From contig NZ_LMLZ01000026.1 in NCBI RefSeq assembly GCF_001422735.1, positions 127,820-191,819 of the forward strand: 64,000 nt of DNA, written 5' to 3'. Positions 8,359 to 16,620 of the stretch are shown piece by piece. Within the stretch, counting starts at the first letter, position 1. Each line of letters opens with the position of its first letter. Origin of the DNA: Acidovorax sp. Leaf78. GTDB taxonomy: Bacteria; Pseudomonadota; Gammaproteobacteria; Burkholderiales; Burkholderiaceae_C. Made by a program: the position numbers and the translations under genes. Under the pieces are notes generated by a model. That model searched no databases, was not told the DNA's origin, and saw only the letters and a program-made list of their open reading frames with translations.

Positions 8359-8673
8359 TCAGGGCGTTTGCTTCTTGGCGCGGCCGGCGACCCAGCGGGT
8401 GGCGAAGGCCTGCACGTCCGACAGGCGCTTGAGCAGGTCGGCGCCCGAGGGGGTGACGGTGTAGCCGTCGCTGCCGTGGTCCACGAAGCCGGCCTCGCGC
8501 AGTTCCTTGATGCGGGTGTTGAGCGTGTTGGGGGTGATGCCCCCCACGCTGTCCTGCAGCAGGCGGAAGGTCTGGGGGTGGCCGTCCTTCAGGGCCCACA
8601 GCACGCGCAGTGCGTAACGGCATTCGAGCCGCTCGAACAACTGGTTGATGGCGGCATTTTCTTTGGAGCTCAT
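8359..8673 (-). CDS. HxlR family winged-helix transcriptional regulator
   Basis: A 104-residue single-domain DNA-binding protein. The sequence shows the HxlR winged-helix order: a first helix with FERLECRYALRVLWALKDG, the recognition region GGITPNTLNTRIKELREAGF, then the wing SDGYTVTPSGADLLKRL. HxlR proteins act as dimers, often sensing electrophiles or redox state, and often repress themselves. GAGGAG lies upstream of the ATG at 8673. The upstream region has a good promoter (TTGTAG, 17 bp, TATAGT) whose -35 box is overlapped by a perfect dyad, which suggests autoregulation. No obvious target gene is divergent; the LysR gene upstream runs in the same direction. Confidence 0.85.
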   Translation of the reverse strand: MSSKENAAINQLFERLECRYALRVLWALKDGHPQTFRLLQDSVGGITPNTLNTRIKELREAGFVDHGSDGYTVTPSGADLLKRLSDVQAFATRWVAGRAKKQTP

Positions 8674-8751
8674 GGACGCTTCTCCTCGCGCAAGTGTTGG
8701 TTCGAAAGTTCGTTCTGGGCGGATGCGAGACCGGCCCGACGATGTGCGTTG

Positions 8752-8780
8752 ACTATAGCTCGGAACCTAATTTGCTACAA
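8752..8780 (-). promoter_or_regulatory. Sigma-70-like promoter of the HxlR gene
   Basis: On the minus strand TTGTAG (8780-8775) and TATAGT (8757-8752) are separated by 17 bp, about 80 bp upstream of the HxlR start codon. The surrounding DNA is markedly more AT-rich than the coding sequence on either side. Confidence 0.55.
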
Positions 8781-8790
8781 GTTTGGTAGC
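8774..8790. promoter_or_regulatory. Dyad overlapping the HxlR -35 box
   Basis: GCTAC and GTAGC form a perfect inverted repeat with a 7-bp centre (8774-8778 and 8786-8790). It overlaps the -35 hexamer of the proposed HxlR promoter, a location suited for repression. HxlR-family operators commonly contain GTAC-like half-sites. Confidence 0.4.
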
Positions 8791-8834
8791 TCAGAACGCA
8801 CAGCACATATGCGCTAAACACCAAAAATACGGCG

Positions 8835-9812
8835 TTACATATCAAACTGTTGCGGAGCGGCCACGCCGCCGGAGTCCGGACCGCCGGCTCCCAGCCGGGC
8901 CAGATGGTCTACCAGCAGACGCGCCGCCGGGGTGAGCATCTGGGCGCTGCGAAAGCAGATGGCGAAGCGTCTGCGCGCCCACGGGTCGGACAGCGGAATC
9001 ACCCGCACCGGGGCGATGTCGGCAAAGGGCTGGGCCACTTCTTGCGGCACCACGCTGATGGCCAGGTTGGCGCGCACCACCCGCAGCGCAGCGTCGAAGT
9101 TGGACACCAGCACGCGGTGGGCGAGCATCTTTCCCTCCACCGCCGCCGCGCGGGCCAGCAGCACCTGCACGGCGCTCAGGGCGGGCATGCTGACGAATTC
9201 ATGGTCCAGCACGTCGGCAAAACGCACGCTCTGGTGCTGCGCCACCGGGTGCGAGGCGTGGGCCACCACCGCCAGGTGGTCGTGGCGGTAGCCGCAGACT
9301 TCGAGGCCCGACAGGTCGGCCGCGTCCCAGCAGATGCCGATGGAGGCGCTGCCGTCGCGGATGCCCTGCACCACGTCCGGGCTGACGCGCTCTTCGAGGC
9401 TCACCTGGATGTCGCGGTGCGCCGGGTCTTGCAAAAACGCCGCCACGTCGTCGGCCAGCGACTCGGCCATGACCGAGGCCGTGACCAGCATGCGCACATG
9501 GCCGCGCGTGCCGGTGGCGTAGGCGGCCATGTCCCGCTCGATCTGGCCCACGCTGGCCAGCATGGTGCGCGCGTGCTCCAGCAGCGTCTCGCCCGCCGGG
9601 GTGGGGATGACGCCGCGCCGCTTGCGCACCAAGAGCGGCGTGCCCACCGTGTCCTCCAACTGCGCCAGCCGCTTGCTGATGGCCGAGCCCACGATGGCCT
9701 CCTGCTCGGCCGCGCGCGCAATGCTGCGGTGCTCGCATACGGCGGCGAAGAGGCGCAGGGTCTGAAGGTCGAGGTCGCGCATGGATGCTGAGATATTCCG
9801 TTTGGGAATCAT
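8835..9812 (-). CDS. LysR family transcriptional regulator
   Basis: A 325-residue regulator with an N-terminal winged helix (LQTLRLFAAVCEHRSIARAA, then AISKRLAQLEDTVGTPLLVR) and a C-terminal periplasmic-binding-like effector domain. It is divergent from the HMG-CoA lyase operon, 85 bp apart, and probably controls it. The reading frame is open upstream, but the ATG at 9812 is selected because GGAAG precedes it; the ATG at 9782 is the alternative and starts exactly at the conserved MRDLDLQTLRLF. The intergenic region has several ATTC/GAAT dyads of the kind bound by LysR proteins. Confidence 0.9.
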   Translation of the reverse strand: MIPKRNISASMRDLDLQTLRLFAAVCEHRSIARAAEQEAIVGSAISKRLAQLEDTVGTPLLVRKRRGVIPTPAGETLLEHARTMLASVGQIERDMAAYATGTRGHVRMLVTASVMAESLADDVAAFLQDPAHRDIQVSLEERVSPDVVQGIRDGSASIGICWDAADLSGLEVCGYRHDHLAVVAHASHPVAQHQSVRFADVLDHEFVSMPALSAVQVLLARAAAVEGKMLAHRVLVSNFDAALRVVRANLAISVVPQEVAQPFADIAPVRVIPLSDPWARRRFAICFRSAQMLTPAARLLVDHLARLGAGGPDSGGVAAPQQFDM

Positions 9813-9836
9813 AGAGCTTCCACAATGTATTTTCTG

Positions 9837-9861
9837 ATTCAAATGGGAATTCCTAGAATTC
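9837..9861. promoter_or_regulatory. ATTC/GAAT dyads between LysR and HMG-CoA lyase genes
   Basis: ATTC (9837-9840) pairs with GAAT (9847-9850) over a 6-bp centre, and GAATTC (9847-9852) repeats as GAATTC (9856-9861) over 3 bp. Interleaved ATTC/GAAT half-sites in a short divergent region are typical of LysR-type regulator binding, with the usual T-N11-A geometry possible within them. Confidence 0.35.
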
Positions 9862-9897
9862 GCCATAGGTCGCAGACACAAGAAATGGAGACGTCCC

Positions 9898-10890
9898 GTG
9901 AGCAGCCCCCCATCGACAGGCGCCTCTTTCGAACTGCCGCGGGCACCGCGCCCCGCAGCCGCCGCCCTGGTGCGCGAAGTCGGCCTGCGCGATGGCCTGC
10001 AGAGCATTGCCACCATCGTCTCCACGGCCCGCAAGATCGAGTGGGTGGACGCGGCCTACGCGGCGGGCCAGCGCGAGATCGAGGTCGGCTCCTTCGTGCC
10101 CGCCCGTCTGCTGCCGCAACTGGCCGACACCGCCGAGGTGCTGGCCCACGCCAAGACGCTGCCGGGGCTCGTCGCCTCGGTGCTGGTGCCCAACTACAAG
10201 GGGGCGGAACGCGCGCTTGAATGTGGCGCCGACCTCATGGTCGTGCCCCTGTCGGCCAGCCACGCCCACAGCCTGGCCAACCTGCGCAAGACGCCGGACG
10301 AGGTGGTGGCGGAGGTGGCGCGCATCCGCGCGCTGCGCGATGCCAGCGGCAGCCGCACGCTCATCGAAGGGGGCGTGGGCACGGCGTTTGGCTGCACGCT
10401 GCAGGGCGAGGTGGCCGAGAGCGAGGTGCTGCGCCTGATGCAGGCCCTGCTCGACGCGGGTGCTGACCGCGTGAGCCTGGCCGACACCGTGGGCTACGCC
10501 GACCCGGCCTCGGTCGCCCGGCTGTTCGGCAAGGCCCGGGCGCTGGTGGGCGACCGGCTGGCCTGCGCGCATTTTCACGACACGCGCGGCATGGGGATGG
10601 CCAACGTCTATGCCGCGTGGCAGACAGGCATTACCCGCTTCGACGCCTGCCTGGCCGGCATCGGCGGCTGCCCGCACGCGCCCGGCGCCAGCGGCAACGT
10701 CACCACCGAAGACCTAGTGTTCATGCTGGAGCGCATGGGTGTGGCAACCGGTATCGACGTGGCCGCGCTGCTGGCACTGCGCGAGCGCGTGGCGGGCTGG
10801 CTGGCTGGCGAGACGCTGCACGGCACGCTCTGGCAGGCCGGGGTACCGCGCACCGGCGCGGGAGCCACCTCCCTGGCCGCCACCCACTGA
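9898..10890 (+). CDS. Hydroxymethylglutaryl-CoA lyase family protein
   Basis: A 330-residue TIM-barrel enzyme of the HMGL group, cleaving 3-hydroxy-3-methylglutaryl-CoA (or a close analogue) to acetyl-CoA and a keto acid. Visible landmarks are LVREVGLRDGLQ near the start (metal-binding Asp), the metal-ligand AHFHDTRGMG and the active-site loop GGCPHAPGASGN with its catalytic Cys. The start is a GTG at 9898 with GGAG in front. A CoA-transferase and a Bug receptor follow in the same direction, so the likely pathway is uptake, CoA activation and cleavage of a branched hydroxy-dicarboxylate. The true substrate could also be citramalate-like. Confidence 0.9.
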   Translation: MSSPPSTGASFELPRAPRPAAAALVREVGLRDGLQSIATIVSTARKIEWVDAAYAAGQREIEVGSFVPARLLPQLADTAEVLAHAKTLPGLVASVLVPNYKGAERALECGADLMVVPLSASHAHSLANLRKTPDEVVAEVARIRALRDASGSRTLIEGGVGTAFGCTLQGEVAESEVLRLMQALLDAGADRVSLADTVGYADPASVARLFGKARALVGDRLACAHFHDTRGMGMANVYAAWQTGITRFDACLAGIGGCPHAPGASGNVTTEDLVFMLERMGVATGIDVAALLALRERVAGWLAGETLHGTLWQAGVPRTGAGATSLAATH

Positions 10891-10934
10891 CCTGATCCAC
10901 CGCCGCGCGTCCTTCCATCCCGTATCGTCACCCC

Positions 10935-12179
10935 ATGACTTCCCACACCGATTCTTCCTTTGCCCCGCCCACGCCGCCCGACACTCCGGCCCCCCGCGCC
11001 TTGCCCCTGCAGGGCATGCGCGTGGTCGAGTTCACCCACATGGTCATGGGCCCCACCTGCGGCATGGTGCTGGCCGACCTGGGGGCCGAGGTCATCAAGG
11101 TCGAGCCCGTGGACGGCGACCGCACCCGCCACCTGCTGGGCGCGGGCGCGGGCTTCTTCCCCATGTTCAACCGCAACAAGAAGAGCATCGCCATCGACCT
11201 GCGCAGCCCCGAGGGCCTGGCGGCCGCGCGCAAGCTGGCGGCATCGGCCGACGTGGTGGCGCAGAACTTCAAGCCCGGCGTGATGACCAAATACGGCCTG
11301 GACTACGCGGCGCTGAGCCAGCTCAACCCGCGCCTCATCTACGTCAACCACACGGGCTTTCTGCCCGGCCCGTACGAGCACCGCACGGCGCTCGACGAGG
11401 TGGTGCAGATGATGGGCGGCCTGGCCTACATGACCGGCCGGCCCGGCGACCCGCTGCGCGCGGGCACCAGCGTGAACGACATCATGGGCGGCATGTTCGG
11501 CGCCATCGGCGCCATGGCCGCGCTGATGCAGCGCGGCATCACCGGGCGCGGGCAGGAGGTGGACTCGGCCCTGTTCGAGAACAACGTCTTCCTGGTGGGC
11601 CAGCACATGATGCAGTACGCCGTCACCGGCCAGCCAGCGGCGCCCATGCCCGACCGCATCTCGTCCTGGGCCGTGTACGACGTGTTCAGCGTGAAGGACG
11701 GCGGGCAGATCTTCCTGGCCGCGGTGAGCGACGCGCAGTGGCAGACTTTTTGCGACGCTATGGGCTACGCCGACCTGAGGGCCGACCCGCAGCTGGCCAC
11801 CAACAACGACCGCGTGCGCGCGCGGCCCACGCTGATGCCGGTGCTGCGCGAGCGCCTGGCGCAGCACCCGGCCGACGCACTGGCCGCGATCTTCGAGCGC
11901 AACGGTCTGCCATTCGCACCCATCCGCCGGCCCGAAGAACTGTTCGACGACCCGCACCTCAAAGCCACAGGGGGGCTCGCCGACATCACGCTGCCCGATG
12001 GCGAGTGTGCGGGCCACACCGCGCAGGTCACGCTGATGCCGCTGCGCATGGACGGCCAGCGCCTGGATGTGCGCTGCGACCCACCCCGCCTGGGCCAGCA
12101 CACGGCCGAGCTGCTGCACAGCCTGGGCTACACGCCCGAGGCCGTGGCGGCGCTGCACGCCGCGGGCGCGATTGCCTGA
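10935..12179 (+). CDS. CaiB/BaiF (class III) CoA-transferase
   Basis: A 414-residue protein with the family III pattern: VVEFTHMVMGPTCGMVLADLGAEVIKVE near the N-terminus and the catalytic segment GQEVDSALFENN, with Asp210 as the probable acyl-anhydride residue. These enzymes move CoA from succinyl-CoA or a similar donor to a carboxylic acid. It follows the HMG-CoA lyase gene by 44 bp and precedes a Bug receptor, so it probably activates the acid that the lyase cleaves. The first 20 residues are Pro-rich and probably disordered. No strong ribosome binding site is visible, which weakens the choice of the first ATG slightly. Confidence 0.92.
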   Translation: MTSHTDSSFAPPTPPDTPAPRALPLQGMRVVEFTHMVMGPTCGMVLADLGAEVIKVEPVDGDRTRHLLGAGAGFFPMFNRNKKSIAIDLRSPEGLAAARKLAASADVVAQNFKPGVMTKYGLDYAALSQLNPRLIYVNHTGFLPGPYEHRTALDEVVQMMGGLAYMTGRPGDPLRAGTSVNDIMGGMFGAIGAMAALMQRGITGRGQEVDSALFENNVFLVGQHMMQYAVTGQPAAPMPDRISSWAVYDVFSVKDGGQIFLAAVSDAQWQTFCDAMGYADLRADPQLATNNDRVRARPTLMPVLRERLAQHPADALAAIFERNGLPFAPIRRPEELFDDPHLKATGGLADITLPDGECAGHTAQVTLMPLRMDGQRLDVRCDPPRLGQHTAELLHSLGYTPEAVAALHAAGAIA

Positions 12180-12260
12180 TTTATTTCTCGACGGCCCGGG
12201 GCACCCACGCGGCGCAGACCGCAGCCCCGGGATTGCATGACAACGACTGGAGACAAACCC

Positions 12261-13280
12261 ATGACCACCCTTGCCCCCGCCATTTCCTCGTCCCGCAGCC
12301 TGTTCACACGCCGCCAGGCCCTGGCCGCCAGCGCCGCTGCGTTGGGTGCCGCCGCCTGGTGCCTGCCGCGCACCGCCCGCGCCCAGGGCGACGGCAAGCC
12401 GCTGCGCGTGATCCTGCCGCTGTCGGCGGGCTCGGGGGCGGACGGCGCCATCCGCGCCATCAGCAACAGCCTGTCCAAGGCGCTGGGCCAGCCGGTGGTC
12501 ATCGAGAACCTGCCGGGCGCGGGCGGCATCACCGGCACGGCGCAGATCGTGCGCGCACCCAAGGACGGCTCGGTCATCGGTGTGGTGTCGAACAACCACG
12601 TGGTCAACCCCAGCGTCTACAAGAACATTCCGTTCGACTCGCTCGCCGACATCACGCCCATCACCATCCTTGGCGCCACGCCCTTCGTGCTGGTGGCGCA
12701 CCCCGGGGTGCCCGCCAGGACGGTGCAAGAGCTGATCGCCTATGCGAAATCCAAGCCCGGCGTACTGAACTACGGCTCGTCGGGCAACGGCACCATCCTG
12801 CACCTGGGGGCTGCGATGTTCGTGGACCAGGCCAGGCTGGACATCAAACACATCCCATACCGCGGCATGGGCCCGCTGATGAACGACATCCTGGGCGGCC
12901 AGGTGCAATTGGGCGTGGTGGCGGTGGCGCCTGCGGCCGCGCACATCAAGTCGGGTGCCCTGCGCGCGCTGGGTGTGACCACGGGCAGCCGCGTGGCGTC
13001 GCTGCCCGGTGTGCCCACGATTGCCGAGCAGGGGCTCCCCGGCTTCGAACTGGACGGCTGGATCGCCCCGGTGGGACCGGCCGGGCTGTCCAAGGCCGAA
13101 CTGGCGCGGCTGTACAACGGCTTCAAGGCCGCCATGGAGATGCCCGAGGCACACGATGCGCTGATCGCACAGGGCTATGAGATCAAGCTCACGCCGCCCG
13201 AGCAGGCCGCGGCGTTCTTCAAGAGCGAGGCTGCGCGCATGGCGCAGGTGGTGAAGAACGCGAATGTGAAGGTGGATTAA
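12261..13280 (+). CDS. Bug-family tripartite tricarboxylate transporter substrate-binding protein
   Basis: A 339-residue periplasmic binding protein. It has a twin-arginine-like export signal (TRRQALAASAAALGAAAW, cleavage after ARAQ near residue 42) followed by the TctC/Bug fold with PLSAGSGADGAIRAI, GAGGITGTAQIV and YKNIPFDSLADITPI. The ATG at 12261 is used because GGAG stands 7 bp in front; an ATG at 12237 in frame has no such signal. The tctA/tctB membrane genes are not nearby, which is usual for Bug proteins. It is the third gene of the HMG-CoA lyase operon and presumably captures its substrate. Confidence 0.92.
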   Translation: MTTLAPAISSSRSLFTRRQALAASAAALGAAAWCLPRTARAQGDGKPLRVILPLSAGSGADGAIRAISNSLSKALGQPVVIENLPGAGGITGTAQIVRAPKDGSVIGVVSNNHVVNPSVYKNIPFDSLADITPITILGATPFVLVAHPGVPARTVQELIAYAKSKPGVLNYGSSGNGTILHLGAAMFVDQARLDIKHIPYRGMGPLMNDILGGQVQLGVVAVAPAAAHIKSGALRALGVTTGSRVASLPGVPTIAEQGLPGFELDGWIAPVGPAGLSKAELARLYNGFKAAMEMPEAHDALIAQGYEIKLTPPEQAAAFFKSEAARMAQVVKNANVKVD

Positions 13281-13288
13281 ATTGAAAC

Positions 13289-13402
13289 ACCCCCTGAGTC
13301 GCTTCGCGCCTTCACCCCTCTCTCGCTGCGCGGGAGGGGGACGCACCCGGTGGCCTGGCAGAGCCAGTTCCACGGGTGCGCTGGCCTGGGCCGTGCCAGT
13401 TT
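13289..13402 (+). repeat. Post-stop-codon dispersed repeat, copy B
   Basis: The repeat starts about 9 bp after the Bug receptor stop, in the same orientation as the gene. It shares CCCCCTGAGTCGC, GCACCCGGTGGCCTGGCAGA, CCACGGGTG and the GTGCCAGTTT end with copy A, but has extra bases in the hairpin region. Confidence 0.8.
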
Positions 13403-13454
13403 CATGCGTCGCGGGTGGCGTGAAGCGGCTGTACCCCTCACCATCCCTTGCCCC

Positions 13455-13877
13455 GAACCGTTCACCCTGAGCTTGTCGAAGGGCTGCGCTGAGGTCGTGC
13501 CCCGGCTTCGACAGGCTCAGCCCGAACGGGCGGATTTGGATGTGGATGTGGATCCCAGTCCGTCACCAGCCCCTGAACCGTTCACCCTGAGCTTGTCGAA
13601 GGGCTGCACTGAGGTCTTGCCCCGGCTTCGACAGGCTCAGCCCGAACGGGTGGATGTGGATGTGAATCCCAGCCCGTCCCCAGCCCCTGAACCGTTCACC
13701 CTGAGCTTGTCGAAGGGCTGCACTGAGGTCTTGCCCCGGCTTCGACACGCTCAGCCCGAACGGGTGGATGTGGATGTGGATCCCAACCCGTCCCTAGCCC
13801 CTGAACCGTTCACCCTGAGCTTGTCGAAGGGCTGCACTGAGGTCGTGCCCCGGCTTCGACAGGCTCAGCCCGAACGG
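13455..13877. repeat. Four-copy tandem REP-like array
   Basis: Four units begin at 13455, 13575, 13689 and 13803 (periods 120, 114 and 114 bp). Each unit holds an imperfect inverted repeat about 75 bp long: CCGTTCACCCTGAGCTTG, a central GGGCTGCACTGAGG stretch, then CGACAGGCTCAGCCCGAACG. The units are joined by short GTGGATGTGGATGT-rich spacers. Copy 3 has CACGCTCAG instead of CAGGCTCAG. The whole 13281-13966 gap contains only this array and repeat B; open frames across it merely translate the repeat. Confidence 0.9.
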
Positions 13878-13966
13878 GTGGGGGCGGGCGGGCAGGACAC
13901 TTGGCCTATCTCAGGCTCTAACCACACCCTCGCCAAGACCGTATCAAAGGTCCGGCGTGCGAGATA

Positions 13967-15541
13967 TCAAGCCTTTGGACCTGGCAGCGCCGCGTGGTGC
14001 TGCCGCACCCGGAACACCGCCACGGCCTCCACCATCTGGCGGGCCTGGCCGCTCAGGCTGCCCGCGGCGGCGGCGCTTTCTTCCACCAGCGCGGCGTTCT
14101 GCTGCGTGACGTCGTCCATGCGCACGATGGCCTGGGTCACGCGCTGCATGTCCGAGGTCTGCGCGGCGCTGGCCTGGCTGATCTCTTCCATGAGGCTGCT
14201 CACCTCGCGGATGGAGGACACCACTTCGGCCATGGTGGTGCCCGCGTCGCGCGCCAGGTCGGAACCGGCCTGCACGCGCTCCACGCTGGTCTGGATCAGC
14301 GCCTTGATCTCGCGCGCAGCGCTGGCGCTGCGCGTGGCGAGGTTGCGCACCTCGCTGGCCACCACGGCAAAGCCGCGGCCTTGTTCGCCCGCGCGTGCGG
14401 CCTCCACTGCGGCATTGAGCGCGAGGATGTTGGTCTGAAACGCAATGCCGTCGATCACGCCGATGATGTCCGAGATGCGGCGCGAGCTGTCCTGGATGCC
14501 CTGGACCACTTCCACCATCTGCGTGACCACGTCGCCGCCGCGCTGCGCGACGGTGGCGCCGTTGCGGGCAAGTTCGTTGGCGCGCTGTGCGTTCGACGCG
14601 TTCTGCTGCACCGTGGCCTGCAGCTGCTGCATGGACGACGAGGTCTCGTCCAGCGAGGCGGCCTGCTCTTCGGTGCGCATGCTCAGGTCGGCATTGCCCT
14701 GGGCGATCTCGGCGCTGGCGCTGGCCACGCCTTCGGCATTCCTGCGCACGCCGGCCACCACGTTCTCCAGGTTGTCCTGCATGGCGCGCAGGGCTTCGAG
14801 CAGCTTCGCGGGTTCGTCCCGGCCTTCGACACGGATGCTGGTGGTCAGGTCGCCCGCCGCCACCTTGTGGGCCAGCGACACGGCCACGCCCAGCGGGCGC
14901 ACCACCGAGCGGGTGAGCAGCCAGCCGGCGCAGGCGCCCAGCGCCGTCACCAGCGCCAGTGCCACCAGGCTGCTGACCAGGGCCCGCCGCGCGTCCTGCG
15001 CCGCCTGCTGGGCAATGGCCGCACTGCTGGCCGCCACCTGCTGGCTCAGTTCGGTCAGCAGCTTGGCCGGGCCCTGGTCGATGTCGGCCACGTCGGCGTC
15101 ACCCGCGGACGGCACGAAGCCCAGCGACTGGAACACTTCGAAGCCCTTGCGGTAGCCCTGCGCCATCTGCGTGTGGGCCTGGGTGAATTTTTGCAGCGCA
15201 GCCTTTTCCTGCGCGTCGGTCAGCTGCGGCTCCAAAGACTTGGCGGCTTCGGCCACGCGTTTTTCGCTGGCCTGGAACGCGGCCCAGTGCAGCTCGCGCT
15301 TGCGCGAGTCCTCGCCGCGCAGCAGGGTGTTCTTCCACTCCAGCACCTGCGTCTTGAAGTCGCTTTCCATGCGGCTCACGGCGCGCTCCTGCGCCACGCG
15401 TTCCTGCACCGTGGTGTCGTAGGTGCCCAGCGTGCGGTACAGCGCCGCAATGCCGAACAGGGCGGCGCCGATCATCAGCGCCAGCACCAGGCCGAGCGCC
15501 GTCGCCATGCGGGCGCCGATGGAGTGGTTGGACATCTTCAT
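13967..15541 (-). CDS. Methyl-accepting chemotaxis protein
   Basis: A 524-residue chemoreceptor. A first transmembrane helix (about residues 14-34, ALGLVLALMIGAALFGIAAL) is followed by a helical periplasmic sensing domain of about 155 residues, a second membrane helix near residue 195-212, a HAMP linker (RSVVRPLGVAVSLAHKVAAG) and the long cytoplasmic signalling coiled coil. The hairpin tip reads EAARAGEQGRGFAVVASEVR around residues 378-400 and binds CheA/CheW. The periplasmic part resembles a four-helix bundle, so the ligand is unknown. It is followed on the minus strand by the REP-like array. The Bug receptor gene upstream ends only 48 bp away in the same orientation, so co-transcription is possible. 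Confidence 0.95.
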   Translation of the reverse strand: MKMSNHSIGARMATALGLVLALMIGAALFGIAALYRTLGTYDTTVQERVAQERAVSRMESDFKTQVLEWKNTLLRGEDSRKRELHWAAFQASEKRVAEAAKSLEPQLTDAQEKAALQKFTQAHTQMAQGYRKGFEVFQSLGFVPSAGDADVADIDQGPAKLLTELSQQVAASSAAIAQQAAQDARRALVSSLVALALVTALGACAGWLLTRSVVRPLGVAVSLAHKVAAGDLTTSIRVEGRDEPAKLLEALRAMQDNLENVVAGVRRNAEGVASASAEIAQGNADLSMRTEEQAASLDETSSSMQQLQATVQQNASNAQRANELARNGATVAQRGGDVVTQMVEVVQGIQDSSRRISDIIGVIDGIAFQTNILALNAAVEAARAGEQGRGFAVVASEVRNLATRSASAAREIKALIQTSVERVQAGSDLARDAGTTMAEVVSSIREVSSLMEEISQASAAQTSDMQRVTQAIVRMDDVTQQNAALVEESAAAAGSLSGQARQMVEAVAVFRVRQHHAALPGPKA

Positions 15542-15588
15542 GGGTCAGTTCCAGAGATCAGCAGGGGTCTTGCCTTGGGCCGCAAGGC

Positions 15589-16620
15589 TCAGGCCTTGAG
15601 CTTGAGCAGGTAGACCATCACGCGCGCGGTGGTCAGGTCCAGCTCCATGAACTCCGCCAGGTCCTTGCCCGCCAGCCAGGACGGGTCCCAGCGGTTGGTC
15701 TTGAGCGTGCGCAGCCACGACTCGTGGCCGGTGGCGGCCTCGACGGCGGTCAGCATGTCCGCCGTGCGAGCGGCCGACACGCCCTTGCCGGTGAACACGC
15801 CACGCCAGTTGGCCATGGTGGCGTCCAGGCCCTGTTCGCGAAAAGCGGGCAGGCCGAACACGCTGCGCCGCGACGACACGCCGATGGCGCGCAGCTTGCC
15901 GGAGGCGATCGCATCGCTGAACTCGCTGTAGCCCGACAGGCCCAGTGCGGCGTTGCCCGACAGCACGGCGTCGACCACTTCCGAACCGCCGGCAAAGGGC
16001 TTGTAGACCAGGTTCTCGGGGTTTGCCTTGGAGGCGCGGGCCAGCACGCCGGCAAAGATGTGGTCCACCCCACCGGCCGAGCCACCCGCCACGGGCACCG
16101 CGCGCAGGTCGGCGCGCAGGGCGTCGGTCAAATCCTTGGTGTTCTGAATGGGGGACTTGGCGGCCACGGCGGCGACCAGGTAGTCGCTGGTCAGGCGCGC
16201 CAGCGGCTGGATCTGGGTCAGGTCCACGGCCGGTTTTTGCAGGGCCACGGCGCCCACCATCACCATGCCGCCCATCAGCAGGGTGTTGGCGTCGTTGCCG
16301 TATTTCTCGGCGTACTTGGCCAGACCGATGGTGCCGCCCTTGCCGCCGATGTTCTCGTACTCGACCTGGTCGGCTGCGCCCACGCCCACCAGGGCCGCGC
16401 CCAGCGCGCGGCCGGTCTGGTCCCAGCCGCCGCCGGGGTTGGCCGGGATCACGATGCGCAGCGTGGGGGCCAGCTTGGGCGCCTTGGCGTGCGCGTTGCG
16501 TGCGGCCGCACCTGTGGCCTGCGCCCAGGCAGCGGGCGCCATCGTGGCGCCCAGGGCGCCCACGGCGCCGGCAGCAGCGGCGCGGGCAAGGATGTCGCGG
16601 CGGTTGAAGGATGTGGTCAT
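15589..16620 (-). CDS. TctC-type tripartite tricarboxylate transporter substrate-binding protein
   Basis: A 343-residue periplasmic receptor with a twin-arginine-like signal (NRRDILARAAAAGAVGALG, cleavage near AWAQ). The mature part begins with RIVIPANPGGGWDQTGRALG, the TctC signature, and contains QVEYENIGGKGGTIGLAKY. The ATG at 16620 is chosen because the conserved part begins directly behind it; a longer frame from 16713 exists but is poorly supported. The start overlaps the stop of a small ORF by an ATGA junction. No tctA or tctB is in the window. It may share a transcript with the chemoreceptor downstream, which would link uptake and taxis. Confidence 0.9.
   Translation of the reverse strand: MTTSFNRRDILARAAAAGAVGALGATMAPAAWAQATGAAARNAHAKAPKLAPTLRIVIPANPGGGWDQTGRALGAALVGVGAADQVEYENIGGKGGTIGLAKYAEKYGNDANTLLMGGMVMVGAVALQKPAVDLTQIQPLARLTSDYLVAAVAAKSPIQNTKDLTDALRADLRAVPVAGGSAGGVDHIFAGVLARASKANPENLVYKPFAGGSEVVDAVLSGNAALGLSGYSEFSDAIASGKLRAIGVSSRRSVFGLPAFREQGLDATMANWRGVFTGKGVSAARTADMLTAVEAATGHESWLRTLKTNRWDPSWLAGKDLAEFMELDLTTARVMVYLLKLKA

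Noticed and set aside
10608..13373. Very long antisense open frame (921 codons) over the HMG-CoA lyase operon
   Set aside because: It is the complement of three clear genes, has a His/Gly/Arg-biased composition and no domain pattern. Long antisense frames are expected in DNA this GC-rich.
13455..13877. Regular repeats considered as a CRISPR array
   Set aside because: The conserved part (about 75 bp) is an imperfect hairpin and longer than the spacers, the spacers are similar to each other, and no cas gene is present.
13350..14438. Frame with repeated LSLSKGC and RLRQAQPER motifs, looking like a repeat protein
   Set aside because: The repeats come from the REP-like DNA array, and the rest overlaps the chemoreceptor on the other strand.
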